A DNA stretch of 64,000 bases, taken from assembly GCF_000725495.1 (NCBI RefSeq), contig NZ_KL647041.1, positions 250,721 to 314,720 of the forward strand. The letters are read 5' to 3'. Origin of the DNA: Streptomyces aureus (GTDB lineage: Bacteria > Actinomycetota > Actinomycetes > Streptomycetales > Streptomycetaceae). Shown here in pieces: positions 1 through 9,491 of this stretch (the first letter of the stretch is position 1; every line of letters begins with the position of its first letter). A program made the translations under genes and the position numbers. Under the pieces are notes generated by a model. The model was given only the letters and a program-made list of their open reading frames with translations, had not been told where the DNA came from and made no database searches.

Positions 1-921
1 CGTACCGCCCGTCGAACAGTCCCGGCGCCGCCTCCCGGAGCAGCCGCGCGTACTGCGCGTACGTCGGTGCCATGGAGTCCGAGCCGAAGTCGACCGGCAG
101 TCCGCCGCCGATGTCGACCGTGTCGACCTGATGCCTGCCGACGTGCCGGTTGATCTCCTCCGCGAGCGCGTACGTCTCCGCCACGCCCCGCGCCATCAGC
201 TCCAGCGGCATGCCCTGCGAACCCGAGTGCGTGTGCAGCCGGGTCAGCCAGGGGCGGTCGGCGTAGGCCCGTACGATCCAGGCGCGGGCGCCCTCGTCCC
301 GGAGCGCGACCCCGAACTTGGAGGTCGCCGTGGCCGTGGACAGCGCCTCGATCGACCCCCCGCCGATCTGCGGGTTGACCCGGATCCCGAGGGGCGAGCC
401 GGTGGGCGCGGAGCGGACCTGCGCGTCGAGGCGCTCCAGTTCCTGCGGGCTGTCCGCGTTGACCGCGACGCCCAGGGCGAGGGCCTGGCGCAGTTCGGCG
501 GGTGTCTTGGCGGGGGAGTCGAGCACGGTCCGCTCCGGCGGGATCCCGGCCGCCGTGGCGAGCGCGAGTTCCCCGGGGCTCGCCACCTCCGCGCCGATGC
601 CCTCCTCGCCCAGCAGCCGCAGGACGGGCACGAGGGGTGTCGCCTTCACCGCGAAGGCGTGCAGGACCGGGGTGCCGGGAGCGGTCACCGCGGCGAACGC
701 GGCGTGCAGCGCGGCGGCCGAGGCCCGGATGCCCCGCACGTCGAGGAGCGCGGCGATGGGATGGTCCGGGGTGACGAGCCCCTGTTCCACCGCGGCCCGT
801 ACGGCGTCGTCCCGCCGTGCCACCCGTGCCGTGTCCGCGTGCTCCGCCGAAGACATCGCCGCCCCGTCCGCCCCGTCGCCGTCCGTCCGGTCCCCTGCCC
901 TGTCCATGTCTGCGCCCATGC
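1..921 (-). CDS. PLP-dependent amino-acid decarboxylase (DapDC/Orn-decarboxylase fold), 3' end outside window
   Basis: Read on the minus strand, this frame stays open from an ATG at 921 to the window edge (307 codons seen; the C-terminus is missing). The PLP-binding lysine lies in VLHAFAVKATPLVPVL. Further on are GIRVNPQIG, TSKFGV, LHTHSGSQG and the phosphate-binding DIGGGLPVDF, in the order seen in fold-III decarboxylases of the diaminopimelate/ornithine/arginine group. The substrate cannot be told from this part. The catalytic Cys and the C-terminal beta domain are off the window. Alternative starts at 906 or 856 are possible because no strong ribosome site marks 921. It is divergent from the hut operon, so it probably shares only the intergenic promoter region with it. 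Confidence 0.8.
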
Positions 922-968
922 GTCCCAGCCAAACATCCGGCCGGAGCGCGCGCCGGGCCGCGCGCCTA

Positions 969-997
969 TTGACTAGCTCTATTCAAGAAGTCAGGAT
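969..997 (+). promoter_or_regulatory. Probable hutU promoter with short inverted repeat
   Basis: TTGACT at 969-974 and CAGGAT at 992-997 are 17 bases apart, a good vegetative Streptomyces promoter (the -10 resembles TAGGAT). The arms TGACT (970-974) and AGTCA (989-993) make a short inverted repeat over the spacer and could be an operator. The ribosome site AGGAGG at 1024-1029 precedes the ATG at 1036. Confidence 0.55.
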
Positions 998-1035
998 GTG
1001 AATATCTACAGCAACAGTCCGCTAGGAGGCAGACC

Positions 1036-2700
1036 ATGTCAGGACCCCGCCCCGTCCGAGCGCCGCGCGGTACGGAACTGAGCGCCCTGGGATGGCAGCA
1101 GGAAGCCGCCCTGCGGATGCTGCAGAACAACCTGGACCCCGAGGTCGCCGAGCACCCCGACAAGCTCGTCGTCTACGGCGGCACCGGCAAGGCCGCCCGT
1201 GACTGGCGCTCCTACGACGCCATGGTCCGCACGCTGCGGACCCTCAAGCAGGACGAGACGATGCTCGTCCAGTCCGGCCGTCCCGTCGGTGTCATGCAGA
1301 CCCACGAGTGGGCCCCGCGCGTCCTCATCGCCAACTCCAACCTGGTCGGCGACTGGGCCAACTGGGAGGAGTTCCGGCGCCTGGAGCAGCTGGGTCTGAC
1401 CATGTACGGCCAGATGACCGCAGGTTCCTGGATCTACATCGGCACCCAGGGCATCCTCCAGGGCACCTACGAGACCTTCGCCGCCGTCGCCGCGAAGAAG
1501 TTCGGCGGCACCCTCGCGGGCACGATCACCCTCACCGCCGGCCTCGGCGGCATGGGCGGCGCCCAGCCGCTGGCCGTCACGATGAACGACGGCGTCGCGA
1601 TCTGCATCGACGTCGACCCCCGCGCCATCGAGCGCCGCATCGAGCACCGCTACCTGGACGTACGCGCCGACTCCCTGGAGCACGCCCTCCAGCTCGCCGT
1701 CGAGGCCCGTGACCAGCGCAAGCCGCTCTCCATCGGCCTGCTCGGCAACGCGGCGGAGCTGCTGCCGCGCATGCTCGCCGAGGGCGCGCCCATCGACATC
1801 GTGACCGACCAGACCTCGGCCCACGACCCGCTCGCCTACCTCCCCGTCGGCGTCGACTTCGACGACATGGCCGACGCGGCCGCCAAGGACCCGGCCGGCT
1901 TCACCACCCGCGCCCGTGAGTCCATGGCCAAGCACGTCGAGGCGATGGTCGGCTTCATGGACGCCGGTGCCGAGGTCTTCGACTACGGCAACTCCATCCG
2001 AGGCGAGGCCCAGCTCGCGGGCTACGACCGCGCCTTCGCCTTCCCCGGCTTCGTCCCCGCCTACATCCGCCCGCTCTTCTCCGAGGGCAAGGGCCCCTTC
2101 CGCTGGGCGGCCCTGTCCGGCGAGGCCTCCGACATCCACAAGACGGACAAGGCGATCCTCGACCTCTTCCCGGAGAACGAGTCCCTGCACCGCTGGATCA
2201 AGCTGGCCGGCGAGCGTGTCCACTTCCAGGGCCTGCCCGCCCGCATCTGCTGGCTCGGCTACGGCGAGCGCGACAAGGCCGGCGAGCGCTTCAACGACAT
2301 GGTGGCCTCCGGCGAGCTCGCCGCCCCGCTCGCCATCGGCCGCGACCACCTCGACTGCGGCTCCGTCGCCTCCCCGTACCGGGAGACCGAGGCCATGCTC
2401 GACGGCTCCGACGCGATCGCCGACTGGCCGCTGCTGAACGCCATGGTGAACGTCGCCTCCGGCGCCTCCTGGGTCTCCATCCACCACGGCGGCGGCGTCG
2501 GCATGGGCCGCTCCATCCACGCGGGCCAGGTCTCCGTGGCCGACGGCACCAGGCTCGCGGGCGAGAAGATCCGCCGCGTGCTGACGAACGACCCCGGCAT
2601 GGGCGTCATCCGCCACGTCGACGCCGGCTACGACATCGCCGAGTCCGTCGCGGACGAGCGCGGTGTGCGCATCCCGATGCGCGAGGGCGGCGACGCGTGA
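1036..2700 (+). CDS. hutU: Urocanate hydratase
   Basis: This 554-aa protein is the usual length for urocanase, the second enzyme of histidine breakdown, which turns urocanate into imidazolone propionate using tightly bound NAD. Seen in the sequence: the N-terminal [11 protein letters not shown], the glycine-rich [16 protein letters not shown] nucleotide-binding stretch, and [15 protein letters not shown] near the C-terminus. The start is fixed by AGGAGG seven bases upstream of the ATG. The stop overlaps the GTG of the next gene by four bases, so hutU, the M20 hydrolase and hutF are one translationally coupled operon. No hutH (histidine ammonia-lyase) lies in the window; it must be elsewhere. 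Confidence 0.97.
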   Translation: MSGPRPVRAPRGTELSALGWQQEAALRMLQNNLDPEVAEHPDKLVVYGGTGKAARDWRSYDAMVRTLRTLKQDETMLVQSGRPVGVMQTHEWAPRVLIANSNLVGDWANWEEFRRLEQLGLTMYGQMTAGSWIYIGTQGILQGTYETFAAVAAKKFGGTLAGTITLTAGLGGMGGAQPLAVTMNDGVAICIDVDPRAIERRIEHRYLDVRADSLEHALQLAVEARDQRKPLSIGLLGNAAELLPRMLAEGAPIDIVTDQTSAHDPLAYLPVGVDFDDMADAAAKDPAGFTTRARESMAKHVEAMVGFMDAGAEVFDYGNSIRGEAQLAGYDRAFAFPGFVPAYIRPLFSEGKGPFRWAALSGEASDIHKTDKAILDLFPENESLHRWIKLAGERVHFQGLPARICWLGYGERDKAGERFNDMVASGELAAPLAIGRDHLDCGSVASPYRETEAMLDGSDAIADWPLLNAMVNVASGASWVSIHHGGGVGMGRSIHAGQVSVADGTRLAGEKIRRVLTNDPGMGVIRHVDAGYDIAESVADERGVRIPMREGGDA

Positions 2701-3920
2701 CGTTCCACAGCATGTGGGCGGAGCTGCTGCCGGTCGGCCGCAGCTCCGCCTCCGGCGGCTACCGCCGGTTCGCCTGGACCGGGGCCGACACCGAGTGCCG
2801 CGCCTGGTTCCGGCAGCAGGCCGAGTCCCGCGGGCTCACCTACGAACTCGACCGCAACGGCAACCAGTGGGCCTGGCTCGGCGACCCCGCCGAGGGGGAC
2901 GCCGTCGTCACCGGTTCCCACCTGGACTCCGTGCCCGACGGCGGCGCCTTCGACGGCCCCCTCGGCGTCGTCTCCTCCTTCGCCGCCCTCGACGAACTGC
3001 GCGCCCGGGGCGTCCGCTTCACCAAGCCCCTCGCCATCGTCAACTTCGGCGACGAGGAGGGCGCCCGGTTCGGCCTCGCCTGCGTCGGCTCCCGGCTGGC
3101 CGCCGGACAGCTCACCGTGGAACAGGCGCACCGGCTCACCGACGCCGACGGCGTCACCCTGCCGCAGGCCATGGAGCGCGCCGGGTACGACCCCGCCGCC
3201 ATCGGACCCGACCCCGAACGCCTCGGCCGGATCGGCGCGTTCGTCGAACTCCACGTCGAGCAGGGCCGCGCCCTCGACCTGAGCGGCGACCAGGTCGGTA
3301 TCGCCAGCGCCATCTGGCCGCACGGCCGCTGGCGCTTCGACTTCCGCGGCGAGGCCAACCACGCCGGCACCACCCGGCTCGTGGACCGCCACGACCCGAT
3401 GCTGCCGTACGCCGAGACCGTCCTCGCCGCCCGCCGCGAGGCCCGGCTCGCGGGCGCCGTCGCCACCTTCGGCAAGATCGCCGTCGAGCCCAACGGCGTG
3501 AACGCCATCCCCTCCCTGGTGCGCGGCTGGCTCGACTCCCGCGCCGCCGACCAGGCGACCCTCGACACCGTCGTCGGCGGCGTCGAGAAGGCGGCCCGCG
3601 AGTACGCCGAGGCCCAGGGCGTCGAACTCGACGTCGTCCGCGAGTCGTTCACCCCCGTCGTCGAGTTCGGGCACGCCCTGCGCGAGGAACTCGCCCGCAT
3701 CCTGGGCAAGGAACGCGACGCCGCCCTGACCGTGCCCGTCCTCGGGACCGGCGCCGGACACGACGCCGGAATCCTCTCCGGCACCGTCCCGACCGCCATG
3801 CTGTTCGTACGCAACCCCACGGGCGTCTCGCACTCCCCGGCCGAGTACGCCGCCGAGGACGACTGCGTGGCCGGGGTGACCGCACTCGCCGACGTACTCG
3901 AAGGGCTGGCCTGCAGGTGA
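2697..3920 (+). CDS. M20-family amidohydrolase (allantoate/N-carbamoyl amino acid hydrolase type) inside the hut operon
   Basis: The 407-aa protein has the di-metal signatures of the M20/AmaB/AllC group: [19 protein letters not shown] (metal His and Asp), [11 protein letters not shown] (catalytic and metal Glu), [22 protein letters not shown] in the lid domain, and TGAGHDAG near the end. Annotation pipelines usually call this allantoate amidohydrolase. The context argues for a histidine-pathway role: it sits between hutU and hutF with 4-base overlaps on both sides, and no hutG-type deformylase is present. HutF makes N-formimino-derived N-formylglutamate, so hydrolysis of that formyl amide is a reasonable proposal, but this is inference. 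GTG at 2697 is chosen for the coupled GTGA overlap; an ATG lies five codons further on. Confidence 0.9.
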   Translation: MTFHSMWAELLPVGRSSASGGYRRFAWTGADTECRAWFRQQAESRGLTYELDRNGNQWAWLGDPAEGDAVVTGSHLDSVPDGGAFDGPLGVVSSFAALDELRARGVRFTKPLAIVNFGDEEGARFGLACVGSRLAAGQLTVEQAHRLTDADGVTLPQAMERAGYDPAAIGPDPERLGRIGAFVELHVEQGRALDLSGDQVGIASAIWPHGRWRFDFRGEANHAGTTRLVDRHDPMLPYAETVLAARREARLAGAVATFGKIAVEPNGVNAIPSLVRGWLDSRAADQATLDTVVGGVEKAAREYAEAQGVELDVVRESFTPVVEFGHALREELARILGKERDAALTVPVLGTGAGHDAGILSGTVPTAMLFVRNPTGVSHSPAEYAAEDDCVAGVTALADVLEGLACR

Positions 3921-5275
3921 CCAAGACGTACTGGCTGGAACACGCCTGGCTCGACACCCACGTCGAGCCGGGCGTCGCCGTGACCGTGTCGGCCGGCGGC
4001 TCCGGAGCCGGTGCCGACGGCCGCGTCACCGACGTCCGCACCGGAGTCGACACCCCGCCGCCGGGCGCCGAGATCCTGCGCGGCCTCACCCTCCCCGGCC
4101 TCGCCAACGCCCACTCCCACGCCTTCCACCGCGCCCTGCGGGGCACCGTCCAGGTCGGCTCCGGCACCTTCTGGACCTGGCGCGAGATCATGTACTCCTT
4201 CGCGGACCGGCTGACCCCGGAGACCTACCACGCGCTGGCCCGCGCGGCGTACGCGGAGATGGCCCTCGCCGGAGTCACCGCCGTCGGCGAGTTCCACTAC
4301 GTCCACCACGCCCACGACGGCACCCCCTACGCCGACCCCAACGCCATGGGCGAGGCGCTCATCGCCGCCGCGGCCGACGCCGGCATCCGCATCACCCTGC
4401 TCGACACCGCCTATCTCTCCTCCGGTTTCGGACAGCCGCCCAACCAGCACCAGCGGCGCTTCTCCGACGGCACCGCCGAGGCCTGGGCGGAACGCTGTTC
4501 CCTCCTCAAGGACCGGGACCACGCACGGATCGGCGCGGCGATCCACTCCGTACGGGCCGTGCCCGCCGGAGAACTCGCCACCGTGGCGCGCTGGGCCGAG
4601 GAGCGGCGCGCCCCGCTCCATGTGCACCTGTCCGAGCAGACCGCGGAGAACGAGGCCTGCCTCGCCGCCCACGGACGCACCCCCACCCGGCTGCTCGCCG
4701 ACCACGGCGTCCTCGGACCGCGCACCACGGGCGTCCACAACACGCACCTCACCGACGAGGACATCGCCCTGCTCGGCGGCTCCGGCACCGGCACCTGCAT
4801 GTGCCCCACCACCGAACGCGACCTCGCCGACGGCATCGGCCCCGCCGTCGCCCTCCAGGCCGCCGGCTCGCCCCTCTCGCTCGGCTCCGACAGCCACGCC
4901 GTCATCGACCTGCTCGAAGAGGCCCGCGCCATGGAGCTGAACGAACGGCTGCGCACCCGCACCCGCGGTCACTGGACGGCCGCCGCCCTGCTGCGCGCCG
5001 CCTCCGCCGACGGCCACGCGGCCCTCGGCTGGGACGGCGCGGGCAGCATCGAGACGGGCGCCCTCGCCGACTTCACGACGATCGCCCTCGACTCCGTCAG
5101 GACGGCGGGACCGGTGCCGCGCCTCGGCGCCGAGACGGCCGTCTTCGCGGCCACGGCCGCCGACGTCCGGCACACGGTCGTGGCGGGCCGGCACGTCGTG
5201 CGCGACGGCGCGCACACGCTCGTACCGGACGTGGCGACAGCGCTCGCGGACGCCGTCCAGGCGCTCCGCTCCTGA
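3917..5275 (+). CDS. hutF: Formimidoylglutamate deiminase
   Basis: The 452-aa amidohydrolase-superfamily protein releases ammonia from N-formimino-L-glutamate to give N-formyl-L-glutamate, the deiminase branch of histidine use. Metal-binding motifs are present in order: [16 protein letters not shown] (HxH), [19 protein letters not shown] and [16 protein letters not shown] (metal Asp, with the family's acidic stretch). The GTG start at 3917 overlaps the preceding stop by four bases. A longer open frame extends upstream but runs through the M20 gene in another frame and is not coding. A perfect GC hairpin follows the stop within five bases, just where hutI ought to begin. Confidence 0.95.
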   Translation: MTKTYWLEHAWLDTHVEPGVAVTVSAGGSGAGADGRVTDVRTGVDTPPPGAEILRGLTLPGLANAHSHAFHRALRGTVQVGSGTFWTWREIMYSFADRLTPETYHALARAAYAEMALAGVTAVGEFHYVHHAHDGTPYADPNAMGEALIAAAADAGIRITLLDTAYLSSGFGQPPNQHQRRFSDGTAEAWAERCSLLKDRDHARIGAAIHSVRAVPAGELATVARWAEERRAPLHVHLSEQTAENEACLAAHGRTPTRLLADHGVLGPRTTGVHNTHLTDEDIALLGGSGTGTCMCPTTERDLADGIGPAVALQAAGSPLSLGSDSHAVIDLLEEARAMELNERLRTRTRGHWTAAALLRAASADGHAALGWDGAGSIETGALADFTTIALDSVRTAGPVPRLGAETAVFAATAADVRHTVVAGRHVVRDGAHTLVPDVATALADAVQALRS

Positions 5276-5279
5276 CCCC

Positions 5280-5307
5280 CGGGCGGGCGGGGGAACCCGC
5301 CCGCCCG
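5280..5307 (+). terminator. Perfect 12-bp GC hairpin with GGAA tetraloop between hutF and hutI
   Basis: Arms 5280-5291 and 5296-5307 are perfectly complementary runs of GGGC/GCCC closing on a GGAA (GNRA) tetraloop. There is no T-tract. It begins four bases after the hutF stop and occupies the place where the hutI ribosome site and start codon are expected, so it could be a real intercistronic hairpin or the scar of a deletion or assembly error. Confidence 0.6.
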
Positions 5308-5462
5308 GCCTCGTCACCAACGACCCCTCCCTCGGCGACGGTTCCCCCCTCGGTCTGATCCAGGACGCGGCCGTCGTCATCGAGGGCGACCGGGTCGCGT
5401 GGACCGGTGAGGCCGGCAAGGCACCCGCCACCGACCACCGGGTCGACGCCGGCGGGCGCGCG

Positions 5463-6449
5463 GTGATCCCCGGCTTCGTGGACTCCCACTCGCACCTGGT
5501 CTTCGCGGGCGACCGCACCCAGGAGTTCAACGCCCGCATGTCCGGACGCTCGTACAGCGCGGGCGGCATCCGCACCACCGTCGCCGCCACCCGCGCCGCC
5601 TCCGACGAGGAACTGGAGCGCAACCTCACGCGGTACCTGCGCGAGGCGCTCCGCCAGGGCACCACGACCTTCGAGACCAAGTCGGGCTACGGCCTGACCG
5701 TCCACGACGAGGCCCGCGCCCTGCGCATCGCCGCCTCGCACACGGACGAGGTCACCTACCTCGGCGCGCACATCGTCTCGCCGGACTACGCCGACGACCC
5801 GGCCGGCTATGTCGCCCTGGTCACCGGCGAGATGCTCGACGCCTGCGCCCCGTACGCCCGTTGGGTGGACGTCTTCTGCGAGAAGGGCGCCTTCGACGGC
5901 GACCAGGCGCGGGCGATCCTGACGGCCGGCAAGGCCAGGGGCCTGCACCCGCGCGTGCACGCCAACCAGCTCTCCTACGGGCCCGGTGTGCAGCTCGCCG
6001 TCGAGCTGGACGCGGCGAGCGCCGACCACTGCACCCATCTGACGGATGCCGACGTCGACGCCCTCGCGAGCGGCGACACCGTGGCGACCCTGCTGCCCGG
6101 CGCGGAGTTCTCCACCCGCGCCGAGTGGCCGAACGCCCGCCGGCTGATCGACGCCGGTGTCACGGTGGCGCTGTCCACCGACTGCAACCCCGGTTCGTCG
6201 TTCACCTCGTCCGTTCCCTTCTGCATCGCGCTCGCGGTACGGGACATGCGGATGACCCCGGACGAGGCCGTGTGGTCGGCGACGGCGGGCGGTGCGCGCG
6301 CCCTGTGCCGGGACGACGTCGGCCGCATCGCGCCGGGTGCCTACGCGGACCTGACCCTGCTGGACGCTCCCAGCCACGTCCACCTCGCCTACCGCCCGGG
6401 CGTCCCGCTGGTCACCGGCGTCTGGCGGCGTGGAGTCCGCGAGATCTGA
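5463..6449 (+). CDS. hutI: Imidazolonepropionase, normal start codon not found
   Basis: This amidohydrolase opens imidazolone propionate to formimino-glutamate. The catalytic part is complete: [67 protein letters not shown] and the C-terminal [10 protein letters not shown]. The coordinates use the first in-frame GTG (5463), giving 328 aa. Yet the frame upstream, from about 5310, already reads like the family N-terminus ([11 protein letters not shown], then [17 protein letters not shown]), which supplies strands of the composite beta domain. No ATG or GTG lies in frame between the hutF stop and 5463; a CTG falls within GLIQD. About a dozen expected residues and the ribosome site are replaced by the hairpin at 5280-5307. 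The true start, or whether the gene is broken, is unresolved. Confidence 0.85.
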   Translation: MIPGFVDSHSHLVFAGDRTQEFNARMSGRSYSAGGIRTTVAATRAASDEELERNLTRYLREALRQGTTTFETKSGYGLTVHDEARALRIAASHTDEVTYLGAHIVSPDYADDPAGYVALVTGEMLDACAPYARWVDVFCEKGAFDGDQARAILTAGKARGLHPRVHANQLSYGPGVQLAVELDAASADHCTHLTDADVDALASGDTVATLLPGAEFSTRAEWPNARRLIDAGVTVALSTDCNPGSSFTSSVPFCIALAVRDMRMTPDEAVWSATAGGARALCRDDVGRIAPGAYADLTLLDAPSHVHLAYRPGVPLVTGVWRRGVREI

Positions 6450-6476
6450 GCGCCGACGGGGCCCCGGCGGGGGCCC

Positions 6477-8054
6477 TCAGGCGCTGCCCGCGCGCCAGCG
6501 CTGGCCCGTGCCCCCGGTCAGCGGCACCAGGGACAGCCCGCCGTCGCCGTCCGGCGTCACCGCCGTCTCGATGGCGACGGCCGGGCGGATCACCCCGTCC
6601 CCGTCGACGGTGAACCGGAGGTTGTCGCCGTGGTCGCCGTCGAGCGAGGAGCACTCCCAGATGCCCACGCCGCGGTCGACGGAGCCGCGGCTGTCCAGAC
6701 AGAAGTCGTCGTCGGCGGCCGACCGGAGGGAACCGTCGGAGACCCGCCAGCGCTGGGTGTCGGAGGACGAGCAGGGCGCCGTGACGACGTCTGTGCCCTT
6801 CTCCATGTCGCCGTCGCGGATGTCCAGGCACAGCCCCGAGGCCACGTTCACCACCTGGGTGAAGGAGCCGCCGGGCGGCCTGAGGACGGCGGTGGGGCTC
6901 GGCCTCGGGCTCGGTGACCTCGGCGGCGCCGAAGTGCGGGACGGGGAGGGCGACGCGGAGGTGGCCGACGGGGACGGCGAGGACGAGGGCGAGGCGGCGG
7001 AGGCCGACGGGGAGACCGGGACCGTGGCCGTGACGGTCACCGCGGGCGGGCCGGACGGCGCGGCGACCGAGCCGGCCGTGTCCGTGGCGGGCGTGGTGCC
7101 CGGGGCCAGCAGCAGGTAGAGCACCGGCGCCAGGGCCACACCGAGGGCCGCGGCCGAGGTGAGCACGACCCGGCGGGACGGCCGCCATGGCGGTGCCGCC
7201 CCCCGCGGACCGGCCGGCGGCACGGGCGGTACGGGGCCCGGCGGCACGTCGTTCGTGACGTACGCCGTGCCCGCCCACGGCAACAGGCCCTCGGCCAGGG
7301 CGGAGCGCGGATGGTCGCGCAGGGCGGACAGTTCCTCGTACGCGGCCGAGCAGTGCGCGCAGTGCGCCATGTGGGTGTTGAGGTCGGTGCTGGTGCGGGG
7401 GTTGTCGGGCCGCACCGACTCCTCGATCAGCCGGCGGAAGTCCCCGCAGCGCGGATCGTCCGAGGCGGCCAGCCGGTACCGCAGACAGGCGTGGGCCAGC
7501 GACTGGAGCGCCTGCTCGCCGCCGTAGGTGACGTCCTCGGGGGTGAGGCCGAGCAGGACCGCCGTCCGCGGCGTGGGTTCGCGCTCCACGGTCGCGTACC
7601 AGATGAGGCCCTGGGTGCGGGACGGGAGCGACTGGAAGGCGGGGAGCAGGGAGGGGACGGGCCCGGAGGGGCCCGCCGTGCTGAGGACGAGGAGCAGCCC
7701 CGGGTCGAGGCCCGCCGCCCGCTGGTCCCGGGCCCAGGAGGCGGCCACGCGTCCCGCCAGCAGCAGGAGCTGGTGCCGCCAGGGGACGTTCGGGTCGATG
7801 CCGCGGGCCGTCTCGCGGGCCGCGAGGGTGAAGGTCTGGGCGGTGAGCTGTGTGGCCCCGGACTCGCCGGTGGTGCACAGCCGGGCGTAGGCGAGGACCG
7901 AGGGGCGGTGGCGTCCGCGGAGTTCCCGGAGGGCCGCGTACGCCGTCGAGGTGCCGCCGCGCAGCAGCTCGGTCAGCCGGGCGTCGGACGCTCCCGTGGC
8001 CTGTCCGTCGCCCTCGGCCGCGGTGTCTCTGTCGGCCGGGTCGCCCTGTGCCAT
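6477..8054 (-). CDS. Membrane-anchored ricin-type lectin protein with sigma-factor-like and anti-sigma-like cytoplasmic part
   Basis: This 525-aa mosaic protein has residues ~26-90 and ~140-195 resembling sigma regions 2 and 4 of ECF factors (a helix around RLTELLRGGTSTAYAAL; the FQSLPSRTQGLIWY run before a helix-turn-helix). Residues 228-235 (HMAHCAHC) give H-x3-C-x2-C, the zinc-binding signature of ZAS anti-sigma factors. A single transmembrane helix spans ~297-316, a Ser/Pro/Thr-rich linker ~320-390, and a beta-trefoil ricin B-type lectin domain ~395-525 (GLCLDIRDGD, QRWRVSDG, FCLDSRG). The likely topology is a cytoplasmic regulator with an outside sugar-binding domain. GGGGAGG eight bases before ATG 8054 fixes the start. 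It has its own promoter region, separated from sigI by a strong terminator. Confidence 0.8.
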   Translation of the reverse strand: MAQGDPADRDTAAEGDGQATGASDARLTELLRGGTSTAYAALRELRGRHRPSVLAYARLCTTGESGATQLTAQTFTLAARETARGIDPNVPWRHQLLLLAGRVAASWARDQRAAGLDPGLLLVLSTAGPSGPVPSLLPAFQSLPSRTQGLIWYATVEREPTPRTAVLLGLTPEDVTYGGEQALQSLAHACLRYRLAASDDPRCGDFRRLIEESVRPDNPRTSTDLNTHMAHCAHCSAAYEELSALRDHPRSALAEGLLPWAGTAYVTNDVPPGPVPPVPPAGPRGAAPPWRPSRRVVLTSAAALGVALAPVLYLLLAPGTTPATDTAGSVAAPSGPPAVTVTATVPVSPSASAASPSSSPSPSATSASPSPSRTSAPPRSPSPRPSPTAVLRPPGGSFTQVVNVASGLCLDIRDGDMEKGTDVVTAPCSSSDTQRWRVSDGSLRSAADDDFCLDSRGSVDRGVGIWECSSLDGDHGDNLRFTVDGDGVIRPAVAIETAVTPDGDGGLSLVPLTGGTGQRWRAGSA

Positions 8055-8154
8055 GTTCGTCCGCCTCCCCGCACCTGGTGCGTGCTCGTCCGGTCCTGAC
8101 GTACCGGCCAGTTTGGGATGCCCATAGTGACGGGATCGGTCTCCCGGGAAAAGA

Positions 8155-8189
8155 GTTGTTTCGACAACGATTCCGTGGGAGCGCTCTCA
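8155..8189 (-). promoter_or_regulatory. CebR-like LacI-family operator and adjacent small hairpin upstream of the lectin gene
   Basis: TGGGAGCGCTCTCA at 8176-8189 matches the 14-bp CebR palindrome TGGGAGCGCTCCCA (recalled consensus) at 13 of 14 positions. It lies about 120 bases upstream of the lectin-gene ATG on the minus strand. Next to it, GTTGT (8155-8159) and ACAAC (8164-8168) form a small inverted repeat around TTCG. No clear -35/-10 pair was settled on. Confidence 0.45.
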
Positions 8190-8255
8190 ACATCCCTGAG
8201 CGGTGCGTGAGTTGTCTGAGCTGCGCGGATCCGTTCCCGGGCGGGAGCCGGAAAG

Positions 8256-8293
8256 ACGGAACGGCCCGGCGCTTTCGCGCCGGGCCGTTCCGT
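8256..8293 (-). terminator. Strong terminator downstream of sigI
   Basis: A perfect 17-bp inverted repeat (arms 8256-8272 and 8277-8293) with a 4-base TTTC loop lies 31 bases past the sigI stop. It isolates sigI from the lectin gene downstream on the same strand. Confidence 0.85.
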
Positions 8294-8324
8294 GTGCGCG
8301 CGGTCTCGCGGACCGCGAAGCCTG

Positions 8325-9242
8325 TCACTCCTCGACGGTCAGACCCTTGCGCAGCCGCACGAGGGTGCGCGACAGCAGCCGGGAGACATGCATCTGGGAG
8401 ATGCCGAGTTCGTCGCCGATCTCGGACTGGGTCATGTTCGCCACGAACCGCAGCGAGAGGATCTGCCGGTCGCGGTGCGGGAGTTCGGCGATCAGCGGCT
8501 TGAGCGACTCGACGTACTCGATGCCCTCGAGCCCGTGGTCCTCGTAGCCGATGCGGTCCGCGAGCGCGCCCTCGGAGTCGTCCTCCTCCGGCTGGGCGTC
8601 CAGCGAGCTGGCCGTGTACGCGTTGGACGCGGCCATGCCCTCGACGACTTCCTCGCGGGTGATGCCGAGCCGCTCCGCGAGCTCGTCCACGGTCGGGGCG
8701 CGGTCCAGGCGCTGGGCCAGCTCGTCACCGGCCTTGGCCAGGTCGAGCCGGAGTTCCTGGAGCCTGCGCGGGACCCGGACGGACCAGGAGGTGTCGCGGA
8801 AGAAGCGCTTGATCTCGCCGATGATGGTCGGCATCGCGAAGGTCGGGAACTCGACCCCGCGGCTCAGCTCGAACCGGTCGATCGCCTTGATCAGGCCGAT
8901 GGTGCCGACCTGGATGATGTCCTCCATCGGCTCGCTGCGGGAGCGGAAGCGGGAGGCGGCGAACTTCACCAGCGCGAGGTTGAGTTCGACGAGCGTGTTG
9001 CGGACGTACGCGTGGTCGTGCGTGCCCTCCTCGAGGGACTGCAGCCGTGCGAAGAGTGTCTTGGACAGAGCCCGTGCGTCCACCGGCCCCACCTCGTCGA
9101 ACGGGGGGATCTCCGGGAGTCCGGCGAGTCCGGTGAGTGCGTCGACTCCGTCGGTTCCGGTGTGGTCGACGTGCTCCGGGGAATCCGGAGAAGGAGCCGA
9201 CGTCGCCGTCAGGTTCTGCGATGCGTCGAGCCGGGGTGACAT
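8325..9242 (-). CDS. sigI: SigB/SigF-family RNA polymerase sigma factor, SigI type
   Basis: The 305-aa group-3 sigma factor has region 2 (NLALVKFAASRFRSRS, then MEDIIQVGTIGLIKAIDRFE and TFAMPTIIGEIKRFFRD), region 3 (VPRRLQELRLDLAKAGDEL) and region 4 with its helix-turn-helix (MTQSEIGDELGISQMHVSRL). Placement next to an anti-sigma antagonist and an anti-sigma kinase matches the S. coelicolor sigI-arsI-prsI partner-switching module known from the literature (recalled). ATG 9242 is chosen for GGAGG four bases ahead; the longer open frame to 9893 is antisense to arsI and not coding. The acidic N-terminal ~60 residues carry no recognised domain. It probably directs part of an osmotic or general stress response. 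Confidence 0.93.
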   Translation of the reverse strand: MSPRLDASQNLTATSAPSPDSPEHVDHTGTDGVDALTGLAGLPEIPPFDEVGPVDARALSKTLFARLQSLEEGTHDHAYVRNTLVELNLALVKFAASRFRSRSEPMEDIIQVGTIGLIKAIDRFELSRGVEFPTFAMPTIIGEIKRFFRDTSWSVRVPRRLQELRLDLAKAGDELAQRLDRAPTVDELAERLGITREEVVEGMAASNAYTASSLDAQPEEDDSEGALADRIGYEDHGLEGIEYVESLKPLIAELPHRDRQILSLRFVANMTQSEIGDELGISQMHVSRLLSRTLVRLRKGLTVEE

Positions 9243-9346
9243 GTGCCCTCCATCGTTCTCGGCATATGGCTGCCGATGCCCATACGTGCACTGCGGTGTG
9301 CGGCGCCTCCAAAGCCGGCCGGGTCGGATAGGTGTCTCTTCTAGCC

Positions 9347-9352
9347 CTACCC
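9347..9352 (-). promoter_or_regulatory. Possible SigB-type -10 element (GGGTAG) upstream of sigI
   Basis: On the minus strand GGGTAG occurs about 105 bases before the sigI ATG, resembling the GGGTAT/C -10 of SigB/SigH-type promoters and so possible self-activation. The matching -35 (GTTT at 14-16 bases) is not clear, so this is weak. Confidence 0.25.
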
Positions 9353-9491
9353 GCTTTCCTGAACTCACCGCAAGTGTCATGTGCGGTGAAATGTCCATTT
9401 TCGGGGGGTTGTTCGGGTGTCGGGTGACGTAGAGAAGGCGTAGTGTTCGAGTGCGTACGTCAGTAGTCGCGACACTCGGGAGAGAGACGGC

